Of a stretch of DNA of 15,078 bases, positions 1 to 8,420 are shown one piece after another (within the stretch, counting starts at the first letter, position 1; each line of letters begins with the position of its first letter). The notes below the pieces were generated by a model. It was not told the DNA's origin. It did not search any database and saw only the letters and a list, made by a program, of their open reading frames with translations. Origin of the DNA: Betaproteobacteria bacterium (GTDB lineage: Bacteria > Pseudomonadota > Gammaproteobacteria > Burkholderiales > SG8-39); assembly GCA_029858545.1 (NCBI GenBank), contig JAOUFA010000040.1, positions 1-15,078 of the forward strand, written 5' to 3'. The translations under genes were made by a program, and so were the position numbers.

Positions 1-513
1 GCCTTTCTCATCAAGGCCTGCGTGACGGCGCTCAAGCAGTATCCGCAGTTCAATGCGTCGCTCGATCGCGGCGGCGAAAACCTGATCGTCAAGAAGTACT
101 ATCATATCGGCGTCGCGGTCGACACGCCCGAGGGACTGGTGGTGCCGGTGATCCGCGATGCGGATCGCAAGGGGGTGTTCGATCTCGCCAAGGAACTCGG
201 CGACATTTCGGCGCTCGCACGCGAAAAGAAGCTAAAGCCCGGCGACATGCAGGGCGGCACGTTCTCGATTTCCAGTCTCGGCGGCATCGGCGGTACGGCG
301 TTCACGCCGATCATCAACGCGCCCGAGGTCGCGATCCTCGGCGTATCGCGCTCGGCGATGCGCCCGGTATGGAGCGGCAGCGAGTTCGTGCCGCGCCTGA
401 TGCTGCCGCTGTCGCTCTCTTACGACCATCGCGTGATCGACGGCGCCACCGCGGCGCACTTCACCGGCGATCTGGCCGCGGTACTCTCCGATATTCGCCG
501 TTCCCTGCTTTGA
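1..513 (+). CDS. aceF: Dihydrolipoamide acyltransferase (E2), C-terminal catalytic part, 5' truncated
   Basis: This is the 3' end of an E2 gene; it is open from base 1 and its start lies before the window. The 170 visible residues are the catalytic acyltransferase domain, which moves the acyl group from lipoamide to CoA in the cytoplasmic 2-oxoacid dehydrogenase complex. Diagnostic motifs are NASLD near the left edge, the VAVDTPEGLVVPVIRDAD strand, the TFSISSLGGIGGTAFTPIIN segment, and the active-site motif DHRVIDG with the catalytic His at about visible residue 143. The protein ends with the usual hydrophobic RRSLL. The lpdA start follows the stop after 8 bases, so the two are almost certainly one operon. 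The sequence pattern and the fused-lipoyl E3 neighbour favour pyruvate dehydrogenase E2 over the 2-oxoglutarate or branched-chain forms, but the N-terminal lipoyl domains are not visible. The family is near certain; the symbol is less so. Confidence 0.9.
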   Translation, partial: AFLIKACVTALKQYPQFNASLDRGGENLIVKKYYHIGVAVDTPEGLVVPVIRDADRKGVFDLAKELGDISALAREKKLKPGDMQGGTFSISSLGGIGGTAFTPIINAPEVAILGVSRSAMRPVWSGSEFVPRLMLPLSLSYDHRVIDGATAAHFTGDLAAVLSDIRRSLL

Positions 514-521
514 CCGCCCCG

Positions 522-2258
<1,737 letters not shown>

Positions 2259-2281
2259 GAATCAAGCCCCTTTGGATTCTC

Positions 2282-2311
2282 TTGCGGCGCGACGTGCCAC
2301 CGTACGAGAAT
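2282..2311 (+). promoter_or_regulatory. Possible sigma-70 promoter for rpiA
   Basis: TTGCGG (2282-2287) and GAGAAT (2306-2311) are separated by 18 bases in the 142-base gap between lpdA and rpiA. Only the first three bases of the -35 and four of six of the -10 fit the consensus, so this is a weak call. The resulting leader of about 80 bases holds a small hairpin (CGGCG 2353-2357 with CGCCG 2363-2367). I recognise no riboswitch there. Confidence 0.25.
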
Positions 2312-2400
2312 GGGGAGACCGATAGGAAACCAAGCTTTCGCGGGCTCCGGTTCGGCGCGAATCGCCGCTGCCCCGCTTCCTCTACAGGGATGGACACGCG

Positions 2401-3069
2401 ATGACCCAGGACGAACTCAAGCAACTGGTCGCCGAAGCGGCCCTCAAACACGTCGTGCCCGATGCGGTGGTCGGCGTCGGATCGGGCTCGACCGTGAACT
2501 TCTTCATCGATGCGCTCGCGCGCATGAAAAACCGCATCGCGGGCGCCGTCGCGGCCTCGGAGGCGAGCGCCGCGCGCCTGCGCAAACACGGCATCGAGGT
2601 GCTTGAGTTGAACAATGTCGATGATCTACCGGTGTACATCGATGGTGCCGACGAAATCACCGAGCACCTTGCGATGATCAAGGGCGGCGGCGGCGCCCTG
2701 ACGCGCGAGAAGATCATCGCCGCGGTGGCGAGGCGCTTCGTGTGCATCTGCGATGCGTCGAAGCTTGTTCCGGTGTTGGGCAAGTTCCCGCTGCCGGTCG
2801 AAGTGATCCCGATGGCGCGCAGCTACGTCGGCCGCGAACTGCGCCGTCTGGGCGCCGATCCGGAATGGCGCCAGGACTTCCGCACCGACAACGGCAATCT
2901 GATCATCGACTGCCACGGCTTGACGATCCTCGATCCGGTGCAGCGGGAAGGCGAGCTGAACAACATCGCGGGCGTGGTGACCAACGGCCTGTTTGCACGC
3001 CGGCCCGCCGACTTGCTCCTGCTCGGCGCCCCGGCTGGGGTGCGTAGCATCGCCGCGCGGGGCGTCTGA
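2401..3069 (+). CDS. rpiA: Ribose-5-phosphate isomerase A
   Basis: A 222-residue cytoplasmic enzyme that interconverts ribose 5-phosphate and ribulose 5-phosphate in the non-oxidative pentose phosphate pathway. Length matches the family (about 219 in E. coli). The phosphate-binding GVGSGST is at 25-31. Active-site residues fall at the E. coli numbers: D81 and D84 in DGADE, K94 in KGGGGALTREK, and E103 as the catalytic base. The C-terminal half has the usual PVEVIPMA strand and the NNIAGVVTNGLFA segment. The ATG at 2401 fits the family N-terminus. A modest GGGATGG-type ribosome-binding site lies 6-12 bases upstream. A 142-base gap separates it from lpdA, so it probably has its own promoter. 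phoU follows after 75 bases with its own Pho-box-like site. Confidence 0.97.
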   Translation: MTQDELKQLVAEAALKHVVPDAVVGVGSGSTVNFFIDALARMKNRIAGAVAASEASAARLRKHGIEVLELNNVDDLPVYIDGADEITEHLAMIKGGGGALTREKIIAAVARRFVCICDASKLVPVLGKFPLPVEVIPMARSYVGRELRRLGADPEWRQDFRTDNGNLIIDCHGLTILDPVQREGELNNIAGVVTNGLFARRPADLLLLGAPAGVRSIAARGV

Positions 3070-3083
3070 ATCCCGTCATCGCG

Positions 3084-3101
3084 CTGTCACGGGCCTGTGA
3101 T
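3084..3101 (+). promoter_or_regulatory. PhoB box (candidate) upstream of phoU
   Basis: Two 7-base direct repeats, CTGTCAC (3084-3090) and CTGTGAT (3095-3101), are separated by GGGC, giving the 11-base periodicity of the Pho box (two CTGTCAT-like half sites with a 4-base linker). Each half matches CTGTCAT at 6 of 7 positions. The linker is GC-rich where the E. coli consensus is AT-rich. A third imperfect copy, CTGATTT, starts at 3105 but at 10-base spacing. The site sits 44-61 bases before the phoU start codon. No convincing -10 hexamer is visible at the expected place, so activity is inferred. Confidence 0.55.
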
Positions 3102-3135
3102 AAGCTGATTTGGTTCCGGGTTGACTCCGTAATTC

Positions 3136-3140
3136 GAGGG
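3136..3140 (+). promoter_or_regulatory. Ribosome binding site of phoU
   Basis: GAGGG lies 4 bases before the ATG at 3145 and supports that start over any upstream one. Confidence 0.55.
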
Positions 3141-3144
3141 CTAC

Positions 3145-3843
3145 ATGTCCGAACACACCTCCAAGCAATTCGACACCGAACTCGAGAGCGTGCGCTCGCG
3201 GGTGCTGCAGATGGGCGGGCTGGTCGAGGAGCAGATCGTGCGTGCCACCGAGGGATTGATCTCCGGCGATATGGCGCTGCTCGATCGCGTGATCGGCGAC
3301 GACCACCGTGTCAACGCGCTGGAAGTGGAACTCGATGAAGCGTGCAGCCACATCATCGCGCGGCGCCAGCCGGCGGCGGGCGATCTGCGGCTGTTGATGA
3401 CCGTGATCAAGACCATCACCGACCTGGAACGCATCGGCGACGAGGCGGAGAAGATCGCACGCATGGCCAAGCTGATACACGGCGCCGAGCGGCTGCACAT
3501 GCCCCGCATGGATCTGTCGCACTGCTCGGACCGCGCGTGTGCCATGTTGCGCCAGGCGCTCGATGCGTTCGCGCGCCTCGACGTTTCGGAGGCGATGCGC
3601 GTGGTGAAGCAGGACCGTGCGGTGGACGACGAGTTCCGTGCCGTGATGCGCCAACTGATCACCTTCATGATGGAGGACCCGCGATGCATCTCGCGCTCGC
3701 TGGAGATCCTGTTCATCGCCAAGGCGATCGAACGCATCGGAGACCATGCGAAGAACATGTCCGAGTACGTCGTCTATCTGGTGAAGGGCCGCGACGTGCG
3801 CCACACCGCAATCGAGGACGTGGAAAAGGAAATCCTCGGCTAG
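3145..3843 (+). CDS. phoU: Phosphate signalling complex protein PhoU
   Basis: A 232-residue all-helical cytoplasmic protein. PhoU links the PstSCAB transporter to the sensor kinase PhoR and keeps the Pho regulon off when phosphate is plentiful. The two PhoU repeats are plain: DLERIGDEAEKIA at 93-105 and AIERIGDHAKNMSEYVVYL at 195-213. Each carries the ExxxD metal-binding signature (E95/D99 and E196/D200). The N-terminus (HTSKQFDTELESVRSRVLQMGGLVEEQ) is typical. Length is normal. There are no pst genes, phoB or phoR beside it; its neighbours are rpiA and a chemotaxis receptor, so it is an orphan copy within this window. The Pho-box-like repeat at 3084-3101 suggests PhoB control independent of a pst operon. 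Confidence 0.96.
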   Translation: MSEHTSKQFDTELESVRSRVLQMGGLVEEQIVRATEGLISGDMALLDRVIGDDHRVNALEVELDEACSHIIARRQPAAGDLRLLMTVIKTITDLERIGDEAEKIARMAKLIHGAERLHMPRMDLSHCSDRACAMLRQALDAFARLDVSEAMRVVKQDRAVDDEFRAVMRQLITFMMEDPRCISRSLEILFIAKAIERIGDHAKNMSEYVVYLVKGRDVRHTAIEDVEKEILG

Positions 3844-4174
3844 CGATGCGCCTGCGGTGCGGCGGCGTGTTTCGCGGGATGCCCCGCGGCGTGCAAAGAT
3901 GCACAGCGCGCAAGTGCGGAATGGCTCTCGTTCCCGTCACGACCGAATCGGCTCGCCGGTGGCTGTTTCGGATTGTAATTCTTCGTCACGATTGCCCGAA
4001 GACCGGCCACGACCGCGTTCGCTGCGCCTACTCTCCCTGGTGCGCGCCGAAACGTCTGCGGGACTGCTCCGAGTGAATGCCCGGGTTTGACCCGCGCGCC
4101 GCGGCATTGCGCGGCGGCGCCAGGAACGGTAAGCAAGACTGCGTGCCTGCAGGGTATCCGCGCTGGAGGGGGAA
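3844..4174. other. 331-base intergenic region between phoU and the chemotaxis receptor gene
   Basis: No convincing gene. Overlapping short open frames on both strands have arginine-rich, low-complexity translations and no recognisable motif. It holds a GC hairpin just after phoU (CGCGGG 3873-3878 with CCCGCG 3883-3888, loop ATGC) and a second before the receptor gene (CGCCGCG 4097-4103 with CGCGGCG 4110-4116, loop GCATTG). Neither has a T-run, so they are weak terminators at best. A TGTAAT hexamer at 3974-3979 could be a -10 box but has no good -35. I see no sigma-28 (flagellar) consensus. Confidence 0.5.
4165..4172 (+). promoter_or_regulatory. Ribosome binding site of the chemotaxis receptor gene
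   Basis: The purine run GGAGGGGG ends 2 bases before ATG 4175; the GGAGG core is 5 bases from the start. It is the strongest Shine-Dalgarno in the window and fixes the start codon. Confidence 0.7.
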
Positions 4175-5833
4175 ATGGTCAGGCTGGAAAATCTGAGGAT
4201 CGTGACCCGGCTCGCGCTGGGATTCGGCGCGTTGATCGGCTGTGTGATTTTGCTCGCGGTCGTGGCATGGCTAGGGGTGACGCGCCAGTCGGATGCCGCT
4301 CAGCAACTGGTCGAGCACGACGTGCGCTATGCCGAGGCGGTGGCGCTTGCGCACAATCGGGTGGTTGCTCTGCGGCGCTTCGAAAAGGAAATAGTACTGG
4401 GTGCCACGCAGAGTACCCAGGCGCGCATCGCACGCCGGCAATGGGGCCAGAACTCCACGCAGCTTCAGGAGCAACTCGAGATCGCGAGTCCGCGTGCGAC
4501 GCCTGAGGAACTGCGCAGCATCGAAGAGGTGAAGTCCGCCCTGACCCATTATCAGCAGGGCATCGAGACGACCTACCTCGGGGTTCTTGCGGGTCAGTTC
4601 AAGACGCCTCAGGAGGCGAGTAGCGGCCTCGACGCGTACAAGGACGACGTGGAGAAGACCGAGCGCCTGATGAACGAACTGTTCACCGCATCGATCAAAC
4701 GGATCGGCGGAATTGTTCCGGCGCTCGAAGCGGTGGAGTCCCGCCTTACCGCGGTGCTCGTCGCAACGGTGGTTGCGTCGCTCATCATCGGAGTCCTGCT
4801 GGCCCTGTTCCTGACGCGTTCGATCACGCGCCAGTTGGGCGGCGAACCGCGCTATGCGACCGAGGTGGCGAAACGCGTCGCGAGCGGGGATCTTTCGGTC
4901 GAGGTGAGGGTCGATGCGGGCGATCAATCGAGCTTGCTGTACGCGCTCAAGCAGATGAGGGACGATCTGGCGGCTGCGGTGGCGGCGATCCAGAGCGCGG
5001 CGCAGGGGGTGCGCATCGGTTCGAGCGAAATCTCGCGAGGCAACCAGGAACTGTCGAGCCGTACCGAGCAACAGGCCTCGAGCCTCGAGGAGACCGCGAG
5101 TTCGATGGAAGAGCTGACTTCGACGGTGAAGCAGAATACCGAAAATGCCCGACAGGCGAGCCAGTTCGCCAGCGGCGCCTCCGATGTCGCGGCGCGCGGC
5201 GGCGAGGCGGTACAGCGGGTCGTCTCGACGATGAGCCGCATATCCGAGTCGGCGAGCAAGGTCGCGGACATCATTTCGGTGATCGACGGGATCGCCTTTC
5301 AGACCAATATCCTCGCGCTCAATGCCGCGGTCGAGGCGGCGCGCGCGGGCGAACAGGGCAGGGGCTTCGCGGTGGTCGCATCGGAAGTGCGCGCGCTCGC
5401 GCAGCGTTCGGCCGGCGCGGCCAAGGAAATCAAGACCTTGATCGAAAACTCGCTCGGCCAAGTGCGTGATGGCGCGCGCCTCGCCGACGGCGCGGGCGGC
5501 ACCATGCAGGAGATCGTCGCCTCGATCAAACGGGTCACCGATATCATGTCCGAAATCGCCGCGGCCTCGCAGGAGCAACTCTCGGGTATCGAGCAGGTGG
5601 GCAATGCAATCACTCAGATGGACCGCGTCGTGCAGCAGAACGCGGCCCTCGTCGAGGAGTCGGCGTCGGCCGCGGAGAATCTGTCCGGCCAGGCCGAGAG
5701 TCTCGCCTTGTCGGTGGAGAGATTCAGGCTCGCCGGCAAGCAAGACGACGCGAATGGGCCCGGCGATGGCCCGCCCGCCGCGGACTCCCTGCAGCCCCCG
5801 CAGCGCCACGCGGCCCTGCAAGATCTGACCTAA
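4175..5833 (+). CDS. Methyl-accepting chemotaxis protein
   Basis: A 552-residue inner-membrane chemoreceptor that senses a ligand outside the cytoplasm and controls CheA through CheW. Order of parts: membrane segment 1 at about 12-34; periplasmic helical sensor region of about 155 residues (35-190), consistent with a four-helix-bundle sensor; membrane segment 2 at about 193-213; a HAMP domain (about 214-268) with the LGGEP motif common in proteobacterial receptors; then the coiled-coil signalling domain. The methylation-helix segment is TEQQASSLEETASSMEEL (297-314). The kinase-control hairpin tip is around IAFQTNILALNAAVEAARAG (373-392). A Pro/Ala/Asp-rich tail (about 521-552) ends ALQDLT, with no NWETF-type CheR-tether pentapeptide. 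The ligand cannot be told from sequence. No other chemotaxis gene is nearby, so it is an orphan receptor here. It is convergent with yggX. Confidence 0.95.
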   Translation: MVRLENLRIVTRLALGFGALIGCVILLAVVAWLGVTRQSDAAQQLVEHDVRYAEAVALAHNRVVALRRFEKEIVLGATQSTQARIARRQWGQNSTQLQEQLEIASPRATPEELRSIEEVKSALTHYQQGIETTYLGVLAGQFKTPQEASSGLDAYKDDVEKTERLMNELFTASIKRIGGIVPALEAVESRLTAVLVATVVASLIIGVLLALFLTRSITRQLGGEPRYATEVAKRVASGDLSVEVRVDAGDQSSLLYALKQMRDDLAAAVAAIQSAAQGVRIGSSEISRGNQELSSRTEQQASSLEETASSMEELTSTVKQNTENARQASQFASGASDVAARGGEAVQRVVSTMSRISESASKVADIISVIDGIAFQTNILALNAAVEAARAGEQGRGFAVVASEVRALAQRSAGAAKEIKTLIENSLGQVRDGARLADGAGGTMQEIVASIKRVTDIMSEIAAASQEQLSGIEQVGNAITQMDRVVQQNAALVEESASAAENLSGQAESLALSVERFRLAGKQDDANGPGDGPPAADSLQPPQRHAALQDLT

Positions 5834-5866
5834 GGGGACGCAACCCGGGATTGCCCGTCGGGTCCG

Positions 5867-6142
5867 TCAGCCGCCCTTTGGCGGTACGTAACCCGAGGCC
5901 GAATCGGCACCTTCGCCGAAGAAGTGGCGCTCGGTTTGTTCCACGAGATATTTGCGCGCACTCGGATCGGCGAGATTGAGGCGGTTTTCGTTGACGAGCA
6001 TCGTCTGCTGGCGCAACCACTGTTGCCAGGCTTCCTTGGAGACGTTCGCGAATATCCTTTTGCCGAGTTCTCCGGGGTACGGAGGAAAATCCATTCCCTC
6101 CGCTTCGCGCCCGAGCTTGATGCACTTCACCATCCTCGCCAT
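5867..6142 (-). CDS. yggX: Fe(2+)-trafficking / oxidative damage protection protein YggX
   Basis: A 91-residue small cytoplasmic protein of the YggX family, linked in enterobacteria to protecting iron-sulfur proteins from oxidative damage and to iron trafficking. The match is clear along its length: conserved C7 in the N-terminal KCIKLGREAEG, the hallmark FPPYPGELGKRI, then SKEAWQQWLRQQTMLVNENRLN and the acidic/aromatic C-terminal part. Length equals the E. coli protein. The first of two near Mets (6142) is chosen because AGGAGA lies 6 bases upstream. It is 31 bases downstream of argA on the same strand, a common betaproteobacterial order, but a perfect TATAAT at the argA stop suggests it can also be transcribed alone. 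It ends 33 bases from the convergent chemoreceptor gene. Confidence 0.96.
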   Translation of the reverse strand: MARMVKCIKLGREAEGMDFPPYPGELGKRIFANVSKEAWQQWLRQQTMLVNENRLNLADPSARKYLVEQTERHFFGEGADSASGYVPPKGG

Positions 6143-6172
6143 GCTTGTCTCCTGATCGTTCGCGGCGCGCCG

Positions 6173-6178
6173 ATTATA
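6173..6178 (-). promoter_or_regulatory. Putative -10 box (TATAAT) for yggX, overlapping the argA stop codon
   Basis: On the minus strand the last Ile codon and TAA stop of argA (ATA TAA, after a C) form part of a perfect TATAAT. Transcription would start near 6166, giving a leader of about 24 bases that contains the AGGAGA ribosome-binding site. A weak -35 (TCGAAG, 3 of 6) lies 16 bases upstream inside argA. Confidence 0.45.
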
Positions 6179-7496
6179 TGCGCTTCACGAATACCTTCGA
6201 GCCGCGTTTCCAGTTGTAGAGCGCCTGGCGCTCCGCCGGCAGCGCGGCGGGTTCGGCGGCACGAAAACCCTGATCCAGAAACCAGTGCGCCGCACGCGTG
6301 GTAAGGGCGAAGAGCTTGCGGATGCGAAGCGCTTTGGCGCGTTCCACGCAGGCTTGTACGAGCTGCTCGCCATAGCCCGCATCGCGATACTCGGGGGCGA
6401 CGGCAAGGCAGGCGAATTCGCCGCTCTTCGCTTTCGGAAAAGGATACAGCGCGGCACATCCGACGATCACTCCGTCGTGCTCGATGACGAAGAAGTTGCC
6501 GATTTCGCGCTCCAGCACCTCGCGGTTTCTTTTCACCAGCGTGCCGTCCGCCTCGAGCGGCTCGATCAGCGCGAGCATGCCGCCCAGATCCTCGACTTTC
6601 GCCGCGCGCAGCTGTTCGACCGGGTTGGCGGTGATCATCGTCCCGACGCCCTGGTGGGTGAACAGTTCCAGCAGCGTCGCGCCCCACACGCGGCGCGAAA
6701 CAAGATGCGCGCGAGCCACGCCCCCGGCGAGCGCGCTCAACGCGTGCTCGAGTGCCCGCGTGGTCTGGACGCCGAGTTCTCCCTTCTTGAGCAGCGCGCC
6801 CGCTTCGCGCGCGGTCAGCTCGCCGATCACCTTGCCATTCGCATCGGTGGGCAGGCGGTCGGTGAAGAACAGAAGTTTGGCTGCCTTGAGCGCGATGGCG
6901 ACGCTTTGCGCGACATCTTCCCAGGCGAGATTGAACACCTCGCCGGTGGGCGAGTAGCCGATGTGGGGCACCAGTACCACCTCGCCGGCTTCCAGACGTC
7001 GTGCGATAGCCTGCGCGTCGACGCGCCGCACGAGTCCGGTGAACTGGAGGTCGGTGCCGTCGATCACGCCGAACGGTCGCGCGGTAATGAAATTTCCCGA
7101 GGCGACGCGGATCTGCGCCCCCGCCATCGGAGAATTCGGCAGCGCCTGCGAGAGCAACGCCTCGATTTCCACGCGCATCGTCCCGGTCGCCTGTTTCACC
7201 GCGACCAGCGCGGCTTCGTCGGTGACGCGCAGGCCGCCGCGCGCGTAGCGCGAGCGCAGTCCCTTGGCCTTCAGCTCCGCCTCGACCTGGGGTCGTGCGC
7301 CGTGCACCAGCACCAGGCGGATGCCGAGCGCCGCGAGCAGGTTGACGTCATGTATGAACTGGGTGAAACGCAGCCGATCGGCGACCATCTCGCCGCCGAA
7401 GGCGACGACGAAAGTACGCGCGCGAAACGCGTGCACGTAGGGGGCCGCCTGACGAAACCAGCGGACGAAGGCTTCCGGATTGAAGGTCGAGGTCAT
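6174..7496 (-). CDS. argA: N-acetylglutamate synthase (amino-acid N-acetyltransferase)
   Basis: A 440-residue enzyme (E. coli ArgA is 443) that makes N-acetylglutamate from glutamate and acetyl-CoA, the first step of arginine synthesis. The N-terminal amino-acid-kinase-like domain (about 20-290), which in this family binds the feedback inhibitor arginine, shows RTFVVAFGGE (27-36), LVLVHGARPQVE (61-72), and PHIGYSPTGEVFNL (177-190). The C-terminal GNAT domain (about 295-440) shows the acetyl-CoA loop in CLAVAPEYRDAGYGEQLV (363-380, RDAGYG), and the closing RGSKVFVKRI segment. There is no strong Shine-Dalgarno before ATG 7496, but the N-terminus fits the family. Arginine feedback is expected from the family and not visible in the sequence. 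rsmE lies 75 bases upstream on the same strand. Confidence 0.96.
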   Translation of the reverse strand: MTSTFNPEAFVRWFRQAAPYVHAFRARTFVVAFGGEMVADRLRFTQFIHDVNLLAALGIRLVLVHGARPQVEAELKAKGLRSRYARGGLRVTDEAALVAVKQATGTMRVEIEALLSQALPNSPMAGAQIRVASGNFITARPFGVIDGTDLQFTGLVRRVDAQAIARRLEAGEVVLVPHIGYSPTGEVFNLAWEDVAQSVAIALKAAKLLFFTDRLPTDANGKVIGELTAREAGALLKKGELGVQTTRALEHALSALAGGVARAHLVSRRVWGATLLELFTHQGVGTMITANPVEQLRAAKVEDLGGMLALIEPLEADGTLVKRNREVLEREIGNFFVIEHDGVIVGCAALYPFPKAKSGEFACLAVAPEYRDAGYGEQLVQACVERAKALRIRKLFALTTRAAHWFLDQGFRAAEPAALPAERQALYNWKRGSKVFVKRI

Positions 7497-7527
7497 GTAA
7501 CGATGAAAACCGTCGGTCGGTCAGCGG

Positions 7528-7533
7528 ATTCTA
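7528..7533 (-). promoter_or_regulatory. Putative -10 box (TAGAAT) for argA
   Basis: TAGAAT on the minus strand lies in the 75-base rsmE-argA gap and would start transcription about 25 bases before the argA ATG. No clear -35 is seen at 16-18 bases. Confidence 0.3.
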
Positions 7534-7571
7534 AGGGAGCGGCGCAAGTTCCGCTTGTCGCTCCTGGCGGG

Positions 7572-8324
7572 TCAGAAGTCCCCCGCGAGAGCGTTCAGCG
7601 CGGCCAGCACCGCGGGTGCCGCGGTCTCGGTGCGCAGCACCCGCGGCCCGAGCCGCACCGCGACATAGCCCGCCGCGTGAAGCATCGCTTCCTCGTCGGC
7701 GCTGAATCCGGCCTCGGGGCCGATCGCGAGGACGATTTCCGGCGCGGGCAGCACGAGCGCCTCGCGCAGGCGAGTTTGCGTGCGCGGCGAAAGCAGCAGT
7801 CGTAGCGCGGCACCGCCGCCGGTCCGGCACCATTCGCCGAGCGTGCGCACCGGAAGCACTTCGGGAATGCGGTTTCGTCCACACTGCTCGCAGGCGGCGA
7901 TCGCCACGCGCTGCCAGTGGGCGCACTTGACCTGCGCGCGTTCGGCATCGAGGCGCACGATCGACTTCTCGCTGAGCACGGGCTGAAGCGCTTTCACGCC
8001 CAGTTCCACCGCCTTTTGAATCGTCAGGTCCATCCGCTCACCCGAGGAGATGCCCTGCACGAGCGTGATGCCGAGGGGCGATTCGCGTTCAATGTCACGC
8101 TGTGCACCGACGCTCACCGTCACGCGCGCCCGGACAATCGCCTCGATTGTCGCCGGGTATTCGCCGCCGCGGCCGTCGAACAGTCGCAGCTCCTCTCCCT
8201 CGCGCAGTCGCAGCACGCGTCCGGCGTGATGCGCCGCCTCCGCCGGAAGTTCCAGGCGCAGGCCCTCGCGCAGCGGTGTGTCGAGGTAGAGGCGCAGGCC
8301 GCGCACCGGCCGATCGGATGGCAT
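7572..8324 (-). CDS. rsmE: 16S rRNA (uracil(1498)-N(3))-methyltransferase RsmE
   Basis: A 250-residue SPOUT-class (trefoil knot) methyltransferase that methylates U1498 of 16S rRNA in the 30S subunit, using S-adenosylmethionine. The N-terminal PUA-like part (about 8-75) has HHAGRVLRLREGEELRLFDG (32-51). The catalytic part shows LVQGISSGERMDLTIQKAVELG (88-109), EKSIVRL (119-125), ACEQCGRNRIPEV (144-156), and the two AdoMet-binding knot motifs IGPEAGFS (201-208) and LGPRVLRTETA (225-235). Length is normal for the family. ATG 8324 has no Shine-Dalgarno but sits 6 bases after a TAGAAT hexamer. It is divergent from the thioredoxin-like gene. Confidence 0.96.
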   Translation of the reverse strand: MPSDRPVRGLRLYLDTPLREGLRLELPAEAAHHAGRVLRLREGEELRLFDGRGGEYPATIEAIVRARVTVSVGAQRDIERESPLGITLVQGISSGERMDLTIQKAVELGVKALQPVLSEKSIVRLDAERAQVKCAHWQRVAIAACEQCGRNRIPEVLPVRTLGEWCRTGGGAALRLLLSPRTQTRLREALVLPAPEIVLAIGPEAGFSADEEAMLHAAGYVAVRLGPRVLRTETAAPAVLAALNALAGDF

Positions 8325-8330
8325 GCCCGC

Positions 8331-8336
8331 ATTCTA
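8331..8336 (-). promoter_or_regulatory. Putative -10 box (TAGAAT) of rsmE, leaderless arrangement
   Basis: On the minus strand TAGAAT is followed by six bases (GCGGGC) and then the rsmE ATG. Transcription starting 7 bases after the box would begin at the start codon itself. The -35 region is GC-rich with no consensus match. Confidence 0.4.
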
Positions 8337-8365
8337 GCGGCGCACCGGCTTCACGGGGCCTGCCA

Positions 8366-8389
8366 TCGCCCGGGCGAGGGTGCTAGCAT
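8366..8389 (+). promoter_or_regulatory. Extended -10 promoter element with upstream palindrome, for the thioredoxin-like gene
   Basis: TGCTAGCAT (8381-8389) is an extended -10 (TGnTAGCAT) that would give a leader of about 25 bases. A perfect 12-base palindrome, TCGCCCGGGCGA (8366-8377), lies just upstream in the -35/-10 spacer zone and could be an operator, though GC-rich palindromes also arise by chance. GAGGA (8408-8412), 8 bases before ATG 8421, is a plausible ribosome-binding site. Confidence 0.35.
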
Positions 8390-8420
8390 TCCTGCGTCGC
8401 CATCAACGAGGATCTCCATC

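Noticed and set aside
369..521. Upstream extension of the lpdA frame (51 extra codons)
   Set aside because: It overlaps the E2 catalytic domain in another frame and translates to an Arg-rich sequence. The lipoyl domain begins at ATG 522.
2312..2400. rpiA leader as a riboswitch
   Set aside because: Only one 5-bp hairpin is visible; none of the conserved cores I know (TPP, cobalamin, SAM, FMN) can be seen.
3844..4174. Small genes in the phoU-receptor gap
   Set aside because: Short frames on both strands have no family motif, no convincing ribosome-binding site, and biased Arg-rich composition.
4271..5821. 516-codon open frame on the minus strand
   Set aside because: Antisense shadow of the chemoreceptor gene: Arg-rich, no domain recognised, no ribosome-binding site noticed.
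5834..5866. Bidirectional terminator between the chemoreceptor gene and yggX
   Set aside because: Only a 5-bp ACCCG/CGGGT pairing can be drawn in the 33-base gap, without a T-run on either strand.
6285..7805. 506-codon open frame on the plus strand
   Set aside because: It runs antisense across argA, the intergenic gap and part of rsmE, both firmly identified; the translation is Arg/His-rich shadow.
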